64,000 bases of DNA from Euonymus europaeus (lineage: Eukaryota > Streptophyta > Magnoliopsida > Celastrales > Celastraceae): the NCBI GenBank assembly GCA_963580455.1, contig OY756971.1, positions 13,291,001 through 13,355,000 of the forward strand, given 5' to 3'. A program made the position numbers and the translations under genes. Shown here piece after piece: positions 34,860 to 48,300 of this stretch. Each line of letters opens with the position of its first letter. Position 1 is the first letter of the stretch. The notes below the pieces were generated by a model that saw only the letters and a program-made list of their open reading frames with translations, was not told the origin of the DNA and ran no database searches.

Positions 34860-37572
34860 TACGAAGCTTATACTCATAAAATTTGAAATGGAATAACAAT
34901 AAAAATCATACACCGAGCAACTTGGATGGTCCGAAATTGCTTAACTCTCTCTATGGAAGATATTTTAACAGCTTTGTCCATTTGTCCCAGAAAGTTAGTG
35001 TTTTGCCATCGAAATAATCTAGGAAGCTTATACTTATAAAATTTGACATAGAATAACACTAAAAAGTGTACACCGAGCAACTTTGGTGCTTCGAACTTGA
35101 TCAACTCTCTCTATGGAGGAGCTTTTAACGGTTTTGTCCATTTGTCATAGAAAGTTAGTGTTTACTCATCGAAATAATCTAGGAAGCTTATACTCATAAA
35201 ATTTGACATAGAAGCACATTAAAAAGTGTACACCGAGCAACTTTGATCGTCCGAACTTGCTCAACTCTCTCTATGTAAGAGCTTTTACCGGCTTTGTCCA
35301 TTTGCCATAGAAATTTAGTGTTTATTCATCAAAATAATCTAGGAAGCTTATACTCGTAAAATTTGATATAGAAGAACATTAAAAGTGTACACTGTGCAAC
35401 TTTGATGGTCCGAAGTTGCTCAACTCTCTCTACGGAGGAGCTTTTAACGGTTTTGTCCATTTGTCATAGAAAGTTAGTGTTTATTCATCGAAATAATCTA
35501 GGAAGCTTATACACGTAAAATTTGATATAGAAGAACATTAAATAGTGTACACCGTGCAACTTTGATGCTCCGAAGTTGCTCGACTCTCTCTACTGAAATG
35601 CTTTTAACGATTTTGTCCATTTGTCATAGAAAGTTGGTGTTTTTGCTTCAAAATAATCTTGAAGCTTATACTCGTAAAATTTTACATAGAAGAACAATAA
35701 AATGTGTACACCGAGCAGCTCTGACAGTCCAAAGTTGCTCAACTCTCTCTATGGTGGAGCTTTTAACAATTTTGTGCATTTGACATAGAAAGTCGGGGTT
35801 TTGTCATTGAAAAAATCTAGAAAGCTTATACTCATAAAATTTGAAATAGGATAACAATAAAAAGCGTACACCGAGCAACTTTGATGGTCCAAAGTTGGTC
35901 AACTCTCTATATGGATGATATTTTAACGGGTTTGTCCATTTGTCATAGAAAGTTAGTGTTTATTCATCGAAATAATCTAGGAAGCAAAGACTTATAAAAT
36001 TTGACATAGAAGAACTTTAAAAAGTGTACACCGTGCAACTTTGATGGTCCGAAGTTGCTCAACTCTCTCTATGGAGGAGCTTTTAACGGTTTTGTCCATT
36101 TGTCATAGAAAGCTGGTGTTTTTTGCTTCGAAATAATCTTGAAGTTTATACTCGTAAAATTTAACATAGAAGAACAATAAAATGTGTACACCGAGAAGCT
36201 CTGACAGTCCAAAGTTGCTCAACTCTCTCTATGGAGGAGCTTTTAACAATTTTGTGCATTTGTCATAGAAAGTCGGGGTTTTGTTATTGAAATAATCTAG
36301 GAAGCTTATACTCATAAGATTTGAAATAGAATAACAATAAAAAGCGTACATCGAGCAACTTTGATGGTCCGAAGTTGCTCAACTCTCTCTATGGAAGATA
36401 TTTTAACGGCTTTGTCCATTTGTCTTAGAAAGTTAGTGTTTTCCATCGAAATAATCTAGGAAGCTTATACTCATAAAATTTGACATAGAATAACAATAAA
36501 AAGTGTACACCGAGCGACTTTGGTGGTTCGAAGTTGATCAACTCTCTCTATGGATGAGCTTTTAACGGTTTTGTCCATTTGTCATAGAAAGTTGGTATTT
36601 TGGCATCGAAATAATCTTGGAAGCTTATACTCGTAAAATTTGACATAGAAGCACAATAAAAAGTGTACACCGAGGAACTTTGATGGTCCGAAGTTGCTCA
36701 ACTTTCTCTACGGAGGAGCTGTTAACGGTTTTGTCCATTTGTCATAGAAAGTTGGTGTTTTTGCTTCGAAATAATCTTGAAGCTTATACTCGTAAAATTT
36801 GACATAGAAGAACAATAAAATGTGTACACCGAGCAACTCTGACAGTCCAAAGTTGCTCAACAGTTTCTATGGTGGAGCTTTTAACAATTTTCTGCATTTG
36901 TCATAGAAAGTCGGGGTTTTGTCATTGAAATAATCTAGGAAGCTTATACTCATAAAATTTGAAATAGGATGAAAATAAAAAGCGTACACCCAGCAACTCT
37001 TATGATCCGAAGTTTCTCAAATCTCTCTATGGAAGATATTTTAACGGCTTTGTCCATTTGTCATAGAAAGTTAATGTTTATTAATCGAAATAATCTAGGA
37101 AGCTTATACTCGTAAAATTTGACATAGAAGCACATTAAAAAGTGTACACCGAGCAACTTTGATGGTCCGAAGTTGCTCAAGTCTCTCTACAAAGGAGCTT
37201 TAAATGGTTTTGTCCATTTCTCATAGAAAGTTGGTGTTTTTGCTTCGAAATAATCTTGAAGCTTATACTCGTAAAATTTGACATAGAAGAACAATAAAAT
37301 TTGTACACCGAGCAGCTCTGACAGTCCCAAGTTGCTCAACTCTCTCTATGGAGGAGCTTTTAACAATTTTTTCCATTTGTCATTGAAAGTTGGTGTTTTT
37401 GCTTCGAAATAATCTTGAAGCTTATATTCGTAAAATTTGACATAGAAGAACAATAAAATGTGTACACCGAGCAGCTCTGACAGTCCAAAGTTGATCAACT
37501 CTCTCTATGGTGAACTTTTAACAATTTTGTGCATTTGTCATAGAAAGTCGGGGTTTTGTCATTGAAATAATC
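34860..37572 (+). repeat. 17-monomer HOR, copy 1 (about 2713 bp)
   Basis: GAAATGGAATAAC is at 34885 and again at 37598, offset 2713. Bases 34860 to about 36115 match 37573 to about 38828, sharing GATCGTCCGAACTTGCTC, GTGTACACTGTGCAAC and CTATATGGATGATATTTT. One monomer near 35.5 kb differs from its partner near 38.2 kb. From 36600 to 37370 the match to copy 2 continues at the smaller offset of 2234. A recombinant monomer lies at about 37330-37420, where a GACAGTCCCAAG head carries a TTTTTGCTTCG tail. Confidence 0.8.
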
Positions 37573-39604
37573 TACGAAGCTTATACTCATAAAATTTGAA
37601 ATGGAATAACAATAAAAATCATACACCGAGCAACTTGGATGGTCCGAAATTGCTTAACTCTCTCTATGGAAGATATTTTAACAGCTTTGTCCATTTGTCA
37701 CAGAAAGTAAGTGTTTTTCCATCGAAATAATGTAGGAAGCTTATACTTATAAAATTTGACATAGAATAACAATAAAAAGTGTACACCGAGCAACTTTGGT
37801 GCTTTGAAGTTGATCAACTCTCTCTATGGAGGAGCTTTTAACGGTTTTGTCCATTTTTCATAGAAAGTTAGTGTTTATTCATCGAAATAATCTCGGAAGC
37901 TTATACTCATAAAATTTGACATAGAAGCACATTAAAAAGTGTAAACTGAGCAACTTTGATCGTCCGAACTTGCTCAACTCTCTCTATGGAAGAGCTTTTA
38001 CCGGCTTTGTTCATTTGCCATAGAAATTTAGTGTTTATTCATCGAAATAATCTAGGAAGCTATACTCGGAAAATTTTATATAGAAGAACAATAAAAAGTG
38101 TACACTGTGCAACTTTGATGGTCCGAAGTTGCTCAACTCTCTCTACGGAGGAGCTTTTAACGGTTTTGTCCATTTGTCATAGAAAGTTAGTGTTTATTCA
38201 TCGAAATATTCTAGGAAGCTTATACTCGTAAAATTTGACGTAGAAGCACATTAAAAAGTGTACACCGAGCAACTTTGATGGTCCGAAGTTGCTCAAGTCT
38301 CTCTACGGAGGAGCTTTTAACGGTTTTGTCCATTTGTCATAGAAAGTTGGTGTTTTTGCTTCGAAATAATCTTGAAGCTTATACTCGTAAAATTTGATAT
38401 AGAAGAACAATAAAATGTGTACACCGAGCAGCTCTGACAGTCCAAAGTTGCTCAACTCTCTCTATGGTGGAGCTTTTAACAATTTTGTTTATTTGACATA
38501 GAAAGTCGGGGTTTTGTCATTGAAAAAATCTAGGAAGCTTATACTCATAAAATTTGAAATAGGATAACAATAAAAAGCGTACACCAAGCAACTTTGATGG
38601 TCCGAAGTTGGTCAACTCTCTATATGGATGATATTTTAACGGGTTTGTCCATTTGTCATAGAAAGTTAGTGTTTATTCATCGAAATAATCTCGGAAGCTT
38701 ATACTTATAAAATTTGACATAGAAGAACTTTAAAAAGTGTACACCGTGCAACTTTGATGGTCCGAAGTTGCTCAACTCTCTCAACGGAGGAGCTTTTAAC
38801 GGTTTTGTCCATTTGTCATAGAAAGCTGGTGTTTTTGCATCGAAATAATCTTGGAAGCTTATACTCGTAAAATTTGACATAGAAGCACAATAAAAAGTGT
38901 ACACCGAGGAACTTTGATGGTCCGAATTTGCTCTACTCTCTCTACGGAGGAGCTGTTAACGGTTTTGTCCATTTGTCATAGAAAGTTGGTGTTTTTGCTT
39001 CGAAATAATCTTGAAGCTTATAATCGTAAAATTTGACATAGAAGAACAATAAAATGTGTACACCGAGCAGCTCTGACAGTCCAAAGTTGCTCAACAGTCT
39101 CTATGGTGGAGCTTTTAACAATTTTCTGCATTTGTCATAGAAAGTCGGGGTTTTGTCATTGAAATAATCTAGGAATCTTATACTCATAAAATTTGAAATA
39201 GGATAACAATAAAAAGCGTACACCAAGCAACTTTGATGGTCCGAAGTTCCTCAAATCTCTCTATGGAAGATATTTTAACGGCTTTTTCCATTTGTCATAG
39301 AAAGTTAGTGTTTATTCATCGAAATAATCTAGGAAGCTTATACTCGTAAAATTTGACATAGAAGCACATTAAAAAGTGTACACCGAGCAACTTTGATGGT
39401 CCGAAGTTGCTCAAGTCTCTCTACGGAGGAGCTTTAAATGGTTTTGTCCATTTGTCATAGAAAGTTGGTGTTTTTGCTTCGAAATAATCTTGAAGCTTAT
39501 ACTCGTAAAATTTGACATAGAAGAACAATAAAATTTGTACCACGAGCAGCTCTGACAGTCCCAAGTTGCTCAACTCTCTCTATGGAGGAGCTTTTAACAA
39601 TTTT
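37573..39604 (+). repeat. 14-monomer derivative of the preceding 17-monomer unit
   Basis: This copy follows 34860-37370 but lacks three monomers (about 480 bp). The offset is 2713 before 38828 and 2234 after it; CAACAGT lies at 36858 and 39092. At 38821-38850 the tail reads GCTGGTGTTTTTGCATCG, joining the GCTGGTG of the monomer at 36111 to the GCATCGAAATAATCTTGG of the monomer at 36603. That is a direct trace of an exchange between non-equivalent monomers. Confidence 0.82.
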
Positions 39605-42600
39605 GTCCATTCGTCATAGAAAGTTAGTGTTTTGTCATCGAAATAATCTAGGAAGCTTATACTCATAAAATTTGACATAGAATAACGATAAAAAGTGTAC
39701 ACCGAGCAACTTTGGTGCTTCAAAGTTGATCAACTCTCTCTATGGAGGAGCTTTTAACGGTTTTGTCCATTTGTCATAGAAAGTTAGTGTTTATTCATCG
39801 AAATAATCTAGGAAGCTTATACTCGTAAAATTTGACGTAGAAGCACATTAAAAAGTGTACACCAAGCAACTTTGATGGTCCGAAGTTGCTCAAGTCTCTC
39901 TACGGAGGAGCTTTTAACGGTTTTGTCCATTTGTCATAAAAAGTTGGTGTTTTTGCTTCGAAATAATATTGAAGCTTATACTCGTAAAATTTGACATAGA
40001 AGAACAATAAAATGTGTACACCGAGCAGCTCTGACAGTCCAAAGTTGCTCAACTCTCTCTATGGTGGAGCTTTTAACAATTTTCTGCATTTGTCATAGAA
40101 AGTCGGGGTTTTGTCATTGAAATAATCTAGGAAGCTTATACTCATAAAATTTGAAATAGGATAACAATAAAAAGCGTACACCAAGCAACTTTGATGGTCC
40201 GAAGTTGCTCAACTCTGTCTATTGAGGATATTTTAATGGCTTTTTCCATTTGTCATAGAAAGTTAGTGTTTATTCATCGAAATAATCTAGGAAGCTTGTA
40301 CTCGTAAAATTTGACATAGAAGAACTTTAAAAAGTGTACACCGTGCAACTTTGATGGTCCGAAGTTGCTCAACTCTGTCTACGGAGGAGCTTTTAACGGT
40401 TTTGCCCATTTGTCATAGAAAGCTGGTAATTTTTGATTCGAAATAATCTTGAAGTTTATACTCGTAAAATTTGACATAGAAGAACAATAAAATGTGTACA
40501 CCTTGCAGCTCTGACAGTCCAACGTTGCTCAACTCTCTCTATGGTGGAGCTTTTAACAATTTTGTGCATTTGTCATAGAAAGTCGGGGTTTTGTCATTGA
40601 AATAATCTACGAAGCTTATACTCATAAAATTTGAAATGGAATAACAATAAAAATCATACACCGAGCAACTTGGATGGTCCGAAATTGCTTAACTCTCTCT
40701 ATGGAAGATATTTTAACAGCTTTGTCCATTTGTCACAGAAAGTTAGTGTTTTGTCATCGAAATAATCCAGGAAGCTTATACTTATAAAATTTGACATAGA
40801 AGAACAATAAAATGTGTATATCGAGCAGCTCTGACAGCCCAAAGTTGCTCAACTCTCTCTATGGTGGAGCTTTTAACAATTTTGTGCATTTGATATAGAA
40901 AGTCGGGGTTTTGTCATTAAAAAAATCTAGGAAGCTTATACTCATAAAATTTGAATTAGGATAACAATAAAAAGCGTACACCGAGCAACTTTGATGGTCC
41001 GAAGTTGGTCAACTCTCTATATGGATGATATTTTAACGAGTTTATCCATTTGTCATAGAAAGTTAGTGTTTATTCATCGAAATAATCTAGGAAGCTTATA
41101 CTTATAAAATTTGACATAGAAGAACTTTAAAAAGTGTACACCGTGCAACTTTGATGGTCCGAAGTTGCTCAACTCTCTCTACGGAGGAGCTTTTAACGGT
41201 TTTGTCCATTTGTCATAGAATGCTGGTGTTTTTTGCTTCGAAATAATCTTGAAGTTTATACTCGTAAAATTTAACATAGAAGAACAATAAAATGTGTACA
41301 CCGAGAAGCTCTGACAGTCCAAAGTTGCTCAACTCTCTCTATGGTGGAGCTTTTAACAATTTTGTGCATTTGTCATAGAAAGTAGGGGTTTTGTTATTGA
41401 AATAATCTAGGAAGCTTATACTCATAAGATTTGAAATAGAATAACAATAAAAAGCGTACATCGAGCAACTTTGATGCTCCGAAGTTGCTCAACTCTCTCT
41501 ATGGAAGATATTTTAACGGCTTTGTCCATTTGTCATGGAAAGTTAGTGTTTTGCCATCAAAATAATCTAGGAAGCTTATACTCATAAAATTTCACATAGA
41601 ATAACAATAAAAAGTGTACACCGAGCAACTTTGGTGGTTCAAAGTTGATCAACTCTCTCTATGGATGAGCTTTTAACGGTTTTGTCCATTTGTCATAGAA
41701 AGTTGGTATTTTGGCATCGAAATAATCTTGGAAGCTTATACTCGTAAAATTTGACATAGAAGCACAATAAAAAGTGTACACCGAGCAACTTTGATGGTCC
41801 GAAGTTGCTCAAGTCTCTCTACGGAGGAGCTGTTAACGGTTTTGTCCATTTGTCATAGAAAGTTGGTGTTTTTGCTTCGAAATAATCTTGAAGCTTATAC
41901 TCGTAAAATTTGACATAGAAGAACAATAAAATGTGTACACCGAGCAGCTCTGACAGTCCAAAGTTGCTCAACTCTCTCTATGGTGGAGCTTTTAACAATT
42001 TTTTGCATTTGTCATAGAAAGTCGGGGTTTTGTCATTGAAATAATCTACGAAGCTTATACTCATAAAATTTGAAATGGAATAACAATAAAAATCATACAC
42101 CGAGCAACTTGGATGGTCCGAAATTGCTTAACTCTCTCTATGGAAGATATTTTAACAGCTTTGTCCATTTGTCACAGAAAGTTAGTGTTTTGCCATCGAA
42201 ATAGTCTAGGAAGCTTATACTTATAAAATTTGACATAGAATAACAATAAAAAGTGTACACCGAGCAACTTTGGTGCTTCGAAGTTGATCAACTCTCTCTA
42301 TGGATGAGCTTTTAACGGTTTTGTCCATTTGTAATAGAAAGTTAGTGTTTATTCATCGAAATAATCTAGGAAGCTTATACTCATAAAATTTGACATAGAA
42401 GCACATTAAAAAGTGTACACCGAGCAACTTTGATCGTCCGAACTTGCTCAACTCTCTCTATGGAAGAGCTTTTACCGGCTTTGTCCATTTGCCATAGAAA
42501 TTTAGTGTTTATTCTTCGAAATAATATAGGAAGCTTATACTCGTAAAATTTGACGTAGAAGCACATTAAAAAGTGTACACCAAGCAACTTTGATGGTCTG

Positions 42601-42967
42601 AAGTTGCTCAAGTCTCTCTACGGAGGAGCATTTAACGGTTTTGTCCATTTGTCATAAAAAGTTGGTGTTTTTGCTTCGAATTAATCTTGAATCTTATACT
42701 CGTAAAATTTGACATAGAAGAACAATAAAATGTGTACACCGAGCAGCTCTGACAGTCCAAAGTTGCTCAACTCTCTCTATAGTAGAGCTTTTAACAATTT
42801 TCTACATTTGTCATAGAAAGTCGGGGTTTTGTCATTGAAATAATCTAGGAAGCTTATACTCATAAAATTTGAAATAGGATAACAATAAAAAGCGTACACC
42901 AAGCCACTTTGTTGGTCCGAAGTTACTCAACTCTGTCTATTGAAGATATTTTAATGGCTTTTTCCAT
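39605..42967 (+). repeat. 17-monomer HOR (2718-bp period), first copy with left flank
   Basis: From about 39800 the sequence matches itself 2718 bp to the right; the identity is clearest from about 40250. The rare word GTGTATATCGAGCAGC is at 40814 and 43532. Shared features include GACAGCCCAAAG, GAAAAAAATC-type tails and CATAGAATGCTGG. The left part (39800-40250) is less similar to its partner, because 42600-42967 resembles 34.15-34.50 kb more closely there. Bases 39605-39800 are two ordinary monomers. Confidence 0.8.
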
Positions 42968-45685
42968 TTTTCATAGAAAGTTAGTGTTTATTCATCGAAA
43001 TAATCTAGGAAGCTTGTACTCGTAAAATTTGACATAGAAGAACTTTAAAAAGTGTACACCGTGCAACTTTGATGGTCCGAAGTTGCTCAACTCTCTCTAC
43101 GGAGGAGCTTTTAACGGTTTTGCCCATTTGTCATAGAAAGCTGGTAATTTTTGCTTCGAAATAATCTTGAAGTTTATACTCGTAAAATTTGACATAGAAG
43201 AACAATAAAATGTCTACACCGAGCAGCTCTGACAGTCCAAAGTTGTTCAACTCTCTCTATGGTGGAGCTTTTAACAATTTTGTGCATTTGTCATAGAAAG
43301 TCGGGGTTTTGTCATTGAAATAATCTACGAAGCTTATACTCATAAAATTTGAAATGGAATAACAATAAAAATCATACACCGAGCAACTTGGATGGTCCGA
43401 AATTGCTTAACTCTCTCTATGGAAGATATTTTAACAGCTTTGTCCATTTGTCACAGAAAGTTAGTGTTTTGTCATCGAAATAATCCAGGAAGCTTATACT
43501 TATAAAATTTGACATAGAAGAACAATAAAATGTGTATATCGAGCAGCTCTGACAGCCCAAAGTTGCTCAACTCTCTCTATGGTGGAGCTTTTAACAATTT
43601 TGTGCATTTGATATAGAAAGTCGGGGTTTTGTCATTAAAAAAATCTAGGAAGCTTATACTCATAAAATTTGAAATAGGATAACAATAAAAAGCGTACACC
43701 GAGCAACTTTGATGGTCCGAAGTTGGTCAACTCTCTATATGGATGATATTTTAACGAGTTTATCCATTTGTCATAGAAAGTTAGTGTTTATTCATCGAAA
43801 TAATCTAGGAAGCTTATACTTATAAAATTTGACATAGAAGAACTTTAAAAAGTGTACACCGTGCAACTTTGATGGTCCGAAGTTGCTCAACTCTCTCTAC
43901 GGAGGAGCTTTTAACGGTTTTGTCCATTTGTCATAGAATGCTGGTGTTTTTTGCTTCGAAATAATCTTGAAGTTTATACTCGTAAAATTTAACATAGAAG
44001 AACAATAAAATGTGTACACCGAGAAGCTCTGACAGTCCAAAGTTGCTCAACTCTCTCTATGGTGGAGCTTTTAACAATTTTGTGCATTTGTCATAGAAAG
44101 TCGGGGTTTTGTTATTGAAATAATCTAGGAAGCTTATACTCATAAGATTTGAAATAGAATAACAATAAAAAGCGTACATCGAGCAACTTTGATGGTCCGA
44201 AGTTGCTCAACTCTCTCTATGGAAGATATTTTAACGGCTTTGTCCATTTGTCATAGAAAGTTAGTGTTTTGCCATCAAAATAATCTAGGAAGCTTATACT
44301 CATAAAATTTGACATAGAATAACAATAAAAAGTGTACACCGAGTAACTTTGGTGGTTCAAAGTTGATCAACTCTCTCTATGGATGAGCTTTTAACGGTTT
44401 TGTCCATTTGTCATAGAAAGTGGGTATTTTGGCATCGAAATAATCTTGGAAGCTTATACACGTAAAATTTGACATAGAAGCACAATAAAAAGTGTACACC
44501 GAGGAACTTTGATGGTCCGAAGTTGCTCAACTCTCTCTACGGAGGAGCTGTTAACGGTTTTGTCCATTTGTCATAGAAAGTTGGTGTTTTTGCTTCGAAA
44601 TAATCTTGAAGCTTCTACTCGTAAAATTTGACATAGAAGAACAATAAAATGTGTACACCGAGCAGCTCTGACAGTCCAAATTTGCTCAACTCTCTCTATG
44701 GTGGAGCTTTTAACAATTTTCTGCATTTGTCATAGAAAGTCGGGGTTTTGTCATTGAAATAATCTACGAAGCTTATACTCATAAAATTTGAAATGGAATA
44801 ACAATAAAAATCATACACCGAGCAACTTGGATGGTCCGAAATTGCTTAACTCTCTCTATGGAAGATATTTTAACAGCTTTGTCCATTTGTCACAGAAAGT
44901 TAGTGTTTTGCCATCGAAATAGTCTAGGAAGCTTATACTTATAAAATTTGACATAGAATAACAATAAAAAGTGTACACCGAGCAACTTTTGTGCTTCGAA
45001 GTTGATCAACTCTCTCTATGGATGAGCTTTTAACGGTTTTGTCCATTTGTAATAGAAAGTTAGTGTTTATTCATCGAAATAATCTAGGAAGCTTATACTC
45101 ATAAAATTGGACATAGAAGCACATTAAAAAGTGTACACCGAGCAACTTTGATCGTCCGAACTTGCTCAACTCTCTCTATGGAAGAGCTTTTACCGGCTTT
45201 GTCCATTCCCCATAGAAATTTAGTGTTTATTCTTCGAAATAATATAGGAAGCTTATACTCGTAAAATTTGACGTAGAAGCACATTAAAAAGTCTACACCA
45301 AGCAACTTTGATGGTCTGAAGTTGCTCAAGTCTCTCTACGGAGGAGCTTTTAACGGTTTTGTCCATTTGTCATAAAAAGTTGGTGTTTTTGCTTCGAAAT
45401 AATCTTGAAGCTTATACTCGTAAAATTTGACATAGAAGAACAATAAAATGTGTACACCGAGCAGCTCTGACAGTCCAAAGTTGCTCAACTCTCTCTATAG
45501 TAGAGCTTTTAACAATTTTCCACATTTGTCATAGAAAGTCGGGGTTTTGTCATTGAAATAATCTAGGAAGCTTATACTCATAAAATTTGAAATAGGATAA
45601 CAATAAAAAGCGTACACCAAGCCACTTTGTTGGTCCGAAGTTACTCAACTCTGTCTATTGAAGATATTTTAATGGCTTTTTCCAT
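42968..45685 (+). repeat. 17-monomer HOR (2718 bp), second copy
   Basis: Direct copy of 40250-42967. Differences are scattered, such as GTAGGGG at 41382 against GTCGGGG at 44100 and TTTGGTGC near 42270 against TTTTGTGC near 44988. Its right part (44620-45250) has a further match at 45898-46528, offset 1278 (8 monomers), showing that 17- and 8-monomer registers coexist. Confidence 0.85.
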
Positions 45686-46679
45686 TTTTCATAGAAAGTT
45701 AGTGTTTATTCATCGAAATAATCTAGGAAGCTTGTACTCGTAAAATTTGACATAGAAGAACTTTAAAAAGTGTACACCGTGCAACTTTGATGGTCCGAAG
45801 TTGCTCAACTCTCTCTACGGAGGAGCTTTTAACGGTTTTGCCCATTTGTCATAGAAAGCTGGTAATTTTTGCTTCGAAATAATCTTGAAGTTTATACTCG
45901 TAAAATTTGACATAGAAGAACAATAAAATGTGTACACCGAGCAGCTCTGACAGTCCAAAGTTGCTCAACTCTCTCTATGGTGGAGCTTTTAACAATTTTG
46001 TGCATTTGTCATTGAAAGTCGGGGTTTTGTCATTGAAATAATCTACGAAGCTTATACTCATAAAATTTGAAATGGAATAACAATAAAAATCATACACCGA
46101 GCAACTTGGATGGTCCGAAATTGCTTAACTCTCTCTATGGAAGATATTTTAACAGCTTTGTCCATTTGTCACAGAAAGTTAGTGTTTTGCCATCGAAATA
46201 GTCTAGGAAGCTTATACTTATAAAATTTGACATAGAATAAAAATAAAAAGTGTACACCGAGCAACTTTGGTGCTTCGAAGTTGATCAACTCTCTCTATGG
46301 AGGAGTTTTTAATGGTTTTGTCCTTTGTAATAGAAAGTTAGTGTTTATTCATCGACATAATCTAGGAAGCTTATACTCATAAAATTTGACATAGAAGCAC
46401 ATTAAAAAGTGTACACCGAGCAACTTTGATCGTCCGAACTTGCTCAACTCTCTCTATGGACGAGCTTTTACCGGCTTTGTCCATTTGCCATAGAAATTTA
46501 GTGTTTATTCTTCGAAATAATATAGGAAGCTTATACTCGTAAAATTTGATATAGAAGAACATTAAAAAGTGTACACTGTGCAACTTTGATGGTCCGAAGT
46601 TGCTCAACTCTCTCTACGGAGGAGCTTTTAACGGTTTTGTCCATTTGTCATAGAAAGTTAGTGTTTATTCATCAAAATA
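45686..46679 (+). repeat. Partial third 17-monomer copy that switches to an 8-monomer register
   Basis: Up to about 46190 it follows 42968-43472. From there it carries GCCATCGAAATAGTCTAGG and follows 44912-45250 (offset 1278) to about 46528. The last monomer (46530-46679) resembles 35.37 and 38.09 kb, with GTGTACACTGTGCAAC. A 2- to 3-base loss is seen at 46321 (TCCTTTGTAATAG). Confidence 0.75.
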
Positions 46680-48300
46680 ATCTAGGAAGCTTATACTCGT
46701 AAAATTTGACATAGAAGCACATTAAAAAGTGTACACCGAGCAACTTTGATGGTCCGAAGTTGCTCAAGTCTCTCTACGGAAGAGCTTTTAACGGTTTTGT
46801 CCATTTGTCATGGAAAGTTGGTGTTTTTGCTTCGAAATAATCTTGAAGCTTATACTCATAAAATTTGACAGAAAAGAACAATAAAATATGGACACCGAGC
46901 AGCTCTGACCGTCCAAAGTTGCTCAACTCTCTCTATGCTGGAGCTTTTAACAATTTTGTGCATTTGTCATAGAAAGTCGGGGTTTTGTCATTGAAAAAAT
47001 CTAGGAAGCTTATACTTATAAAATTTGAAATAGAATAACAATAAAAAGCGTACACCAAGCAACTTTGATGGTCCGAAGTTGCTCAACTCTCTATATGAAA
47101 GATATTTTAACGGGTTTGTCCATTTGTCATAGAAAGTTAGTGTTTATTCATCGAAATAATCTAGGAAGCTTATACTCGTAAAATTTGACGTAGAAGCACA
47201 TTAAAAAGTGTACACCGAGCAACTTTGATTGTCCAAAGTTGATCAAGTCTCTCTAAGGGGAGCTTTTAACGGTTTTGTCCATTTGTCATAGAAAGTTGGT
47301 GTTTTTGCTTCGAAATAATCTCGAAGCTTATACTCGTAAAATTTGACATAGAAGAACAATAAAATGTGTACACCGAGCAGCTCTGACAGTCCAAAGTTGC
47401 TCAACTTTCTCTATGGTGAAGCTTTTAACAATTTTGTGCATTTGTCATAGAAAGTTGGGGTTTTGTCATTGAAAAAATTTAGGAAGCTTATACTCATAAA
47501 ATTTGAAATAGGATAACACTAAAAAGCGTACACCGAGCAACTTTAATGGTCCGAAGTTGCTCAACTCTCTATATGGAAGATATTTTAACGGGTTTGTCCA
47601 TTTGTCATAGAAAGTTAGTGTTTATTCATCGAAATAATCTAGGAAGCATATACTCGTAAAATTTGACATAGAAGCACATTAAAAAGTGTACACCGAGCAA
47701 CTTTGATGGTTCGAAGTTGCTCAAGTCTCTCTAAGGAAGAGCTTTTAACGGTTTTGTCCATTTGTCATAGAAAGTTGGTGTTTTTGCTTCGAAATAAACT
47801 CGAAACTTATACTCGTAAAATTTGACACAGAAGAACAATAAAATGTGTACACCGAGCAGCTCTGACAGTCCAAAGTTGCTCAACTCTCTCTATGGTGGAG
47901 CTTTTAACAATTTTGTGCATTTGTCATAGAAAGTCAGGGTTTTGTCATTGAAAAAATCTAGGAAGCTTATACTCATAAAATTTGAAATAGGATAACAATA
48001 AAAAGCGTACACCGAGCAACTTTGATGGTCCGAATTTGCTCAAGTCTCTATATGGAAGATATTTTAACGGGTTTGTCCATTTGTCATAGAAAGTTAGTGT
48101 TTATTCATTGAAATAATCTTGGAAGCTTATACTCGTAAAATTTGATGTAGAAGCACATTAAAAAGTGTACACCGAGCAACTTTGATGGTCCGAAGTTGAT
48201 CAAGTCTCTCTACGGAGGAGCTTTTAACGGTTTTGTCCATTTGTCATAGAAAGTTGGTGTTTTTGCTTCGAAATAATCTTGAAGCTTATACTCGTAAAAT
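46680..48300 (+). repeat. Array of 3-monomer units (478/479 bp)
   Basis: The GATATTTTAACGGG word is at 47101, 47579 and 48058, spacings 478 and 479. Each trimer is a monomer with a TTTATTCATCG tail, one with a TTTGCTTCG tail (AATCTCGAAGC or AAACTCGAAAC variants at 47317 and 47796) and one with a TTGAAAAAATC tail. About three and a half trimers are present. The same period reappears inside the 14-monomer units to the right. Confidence 0.8.
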
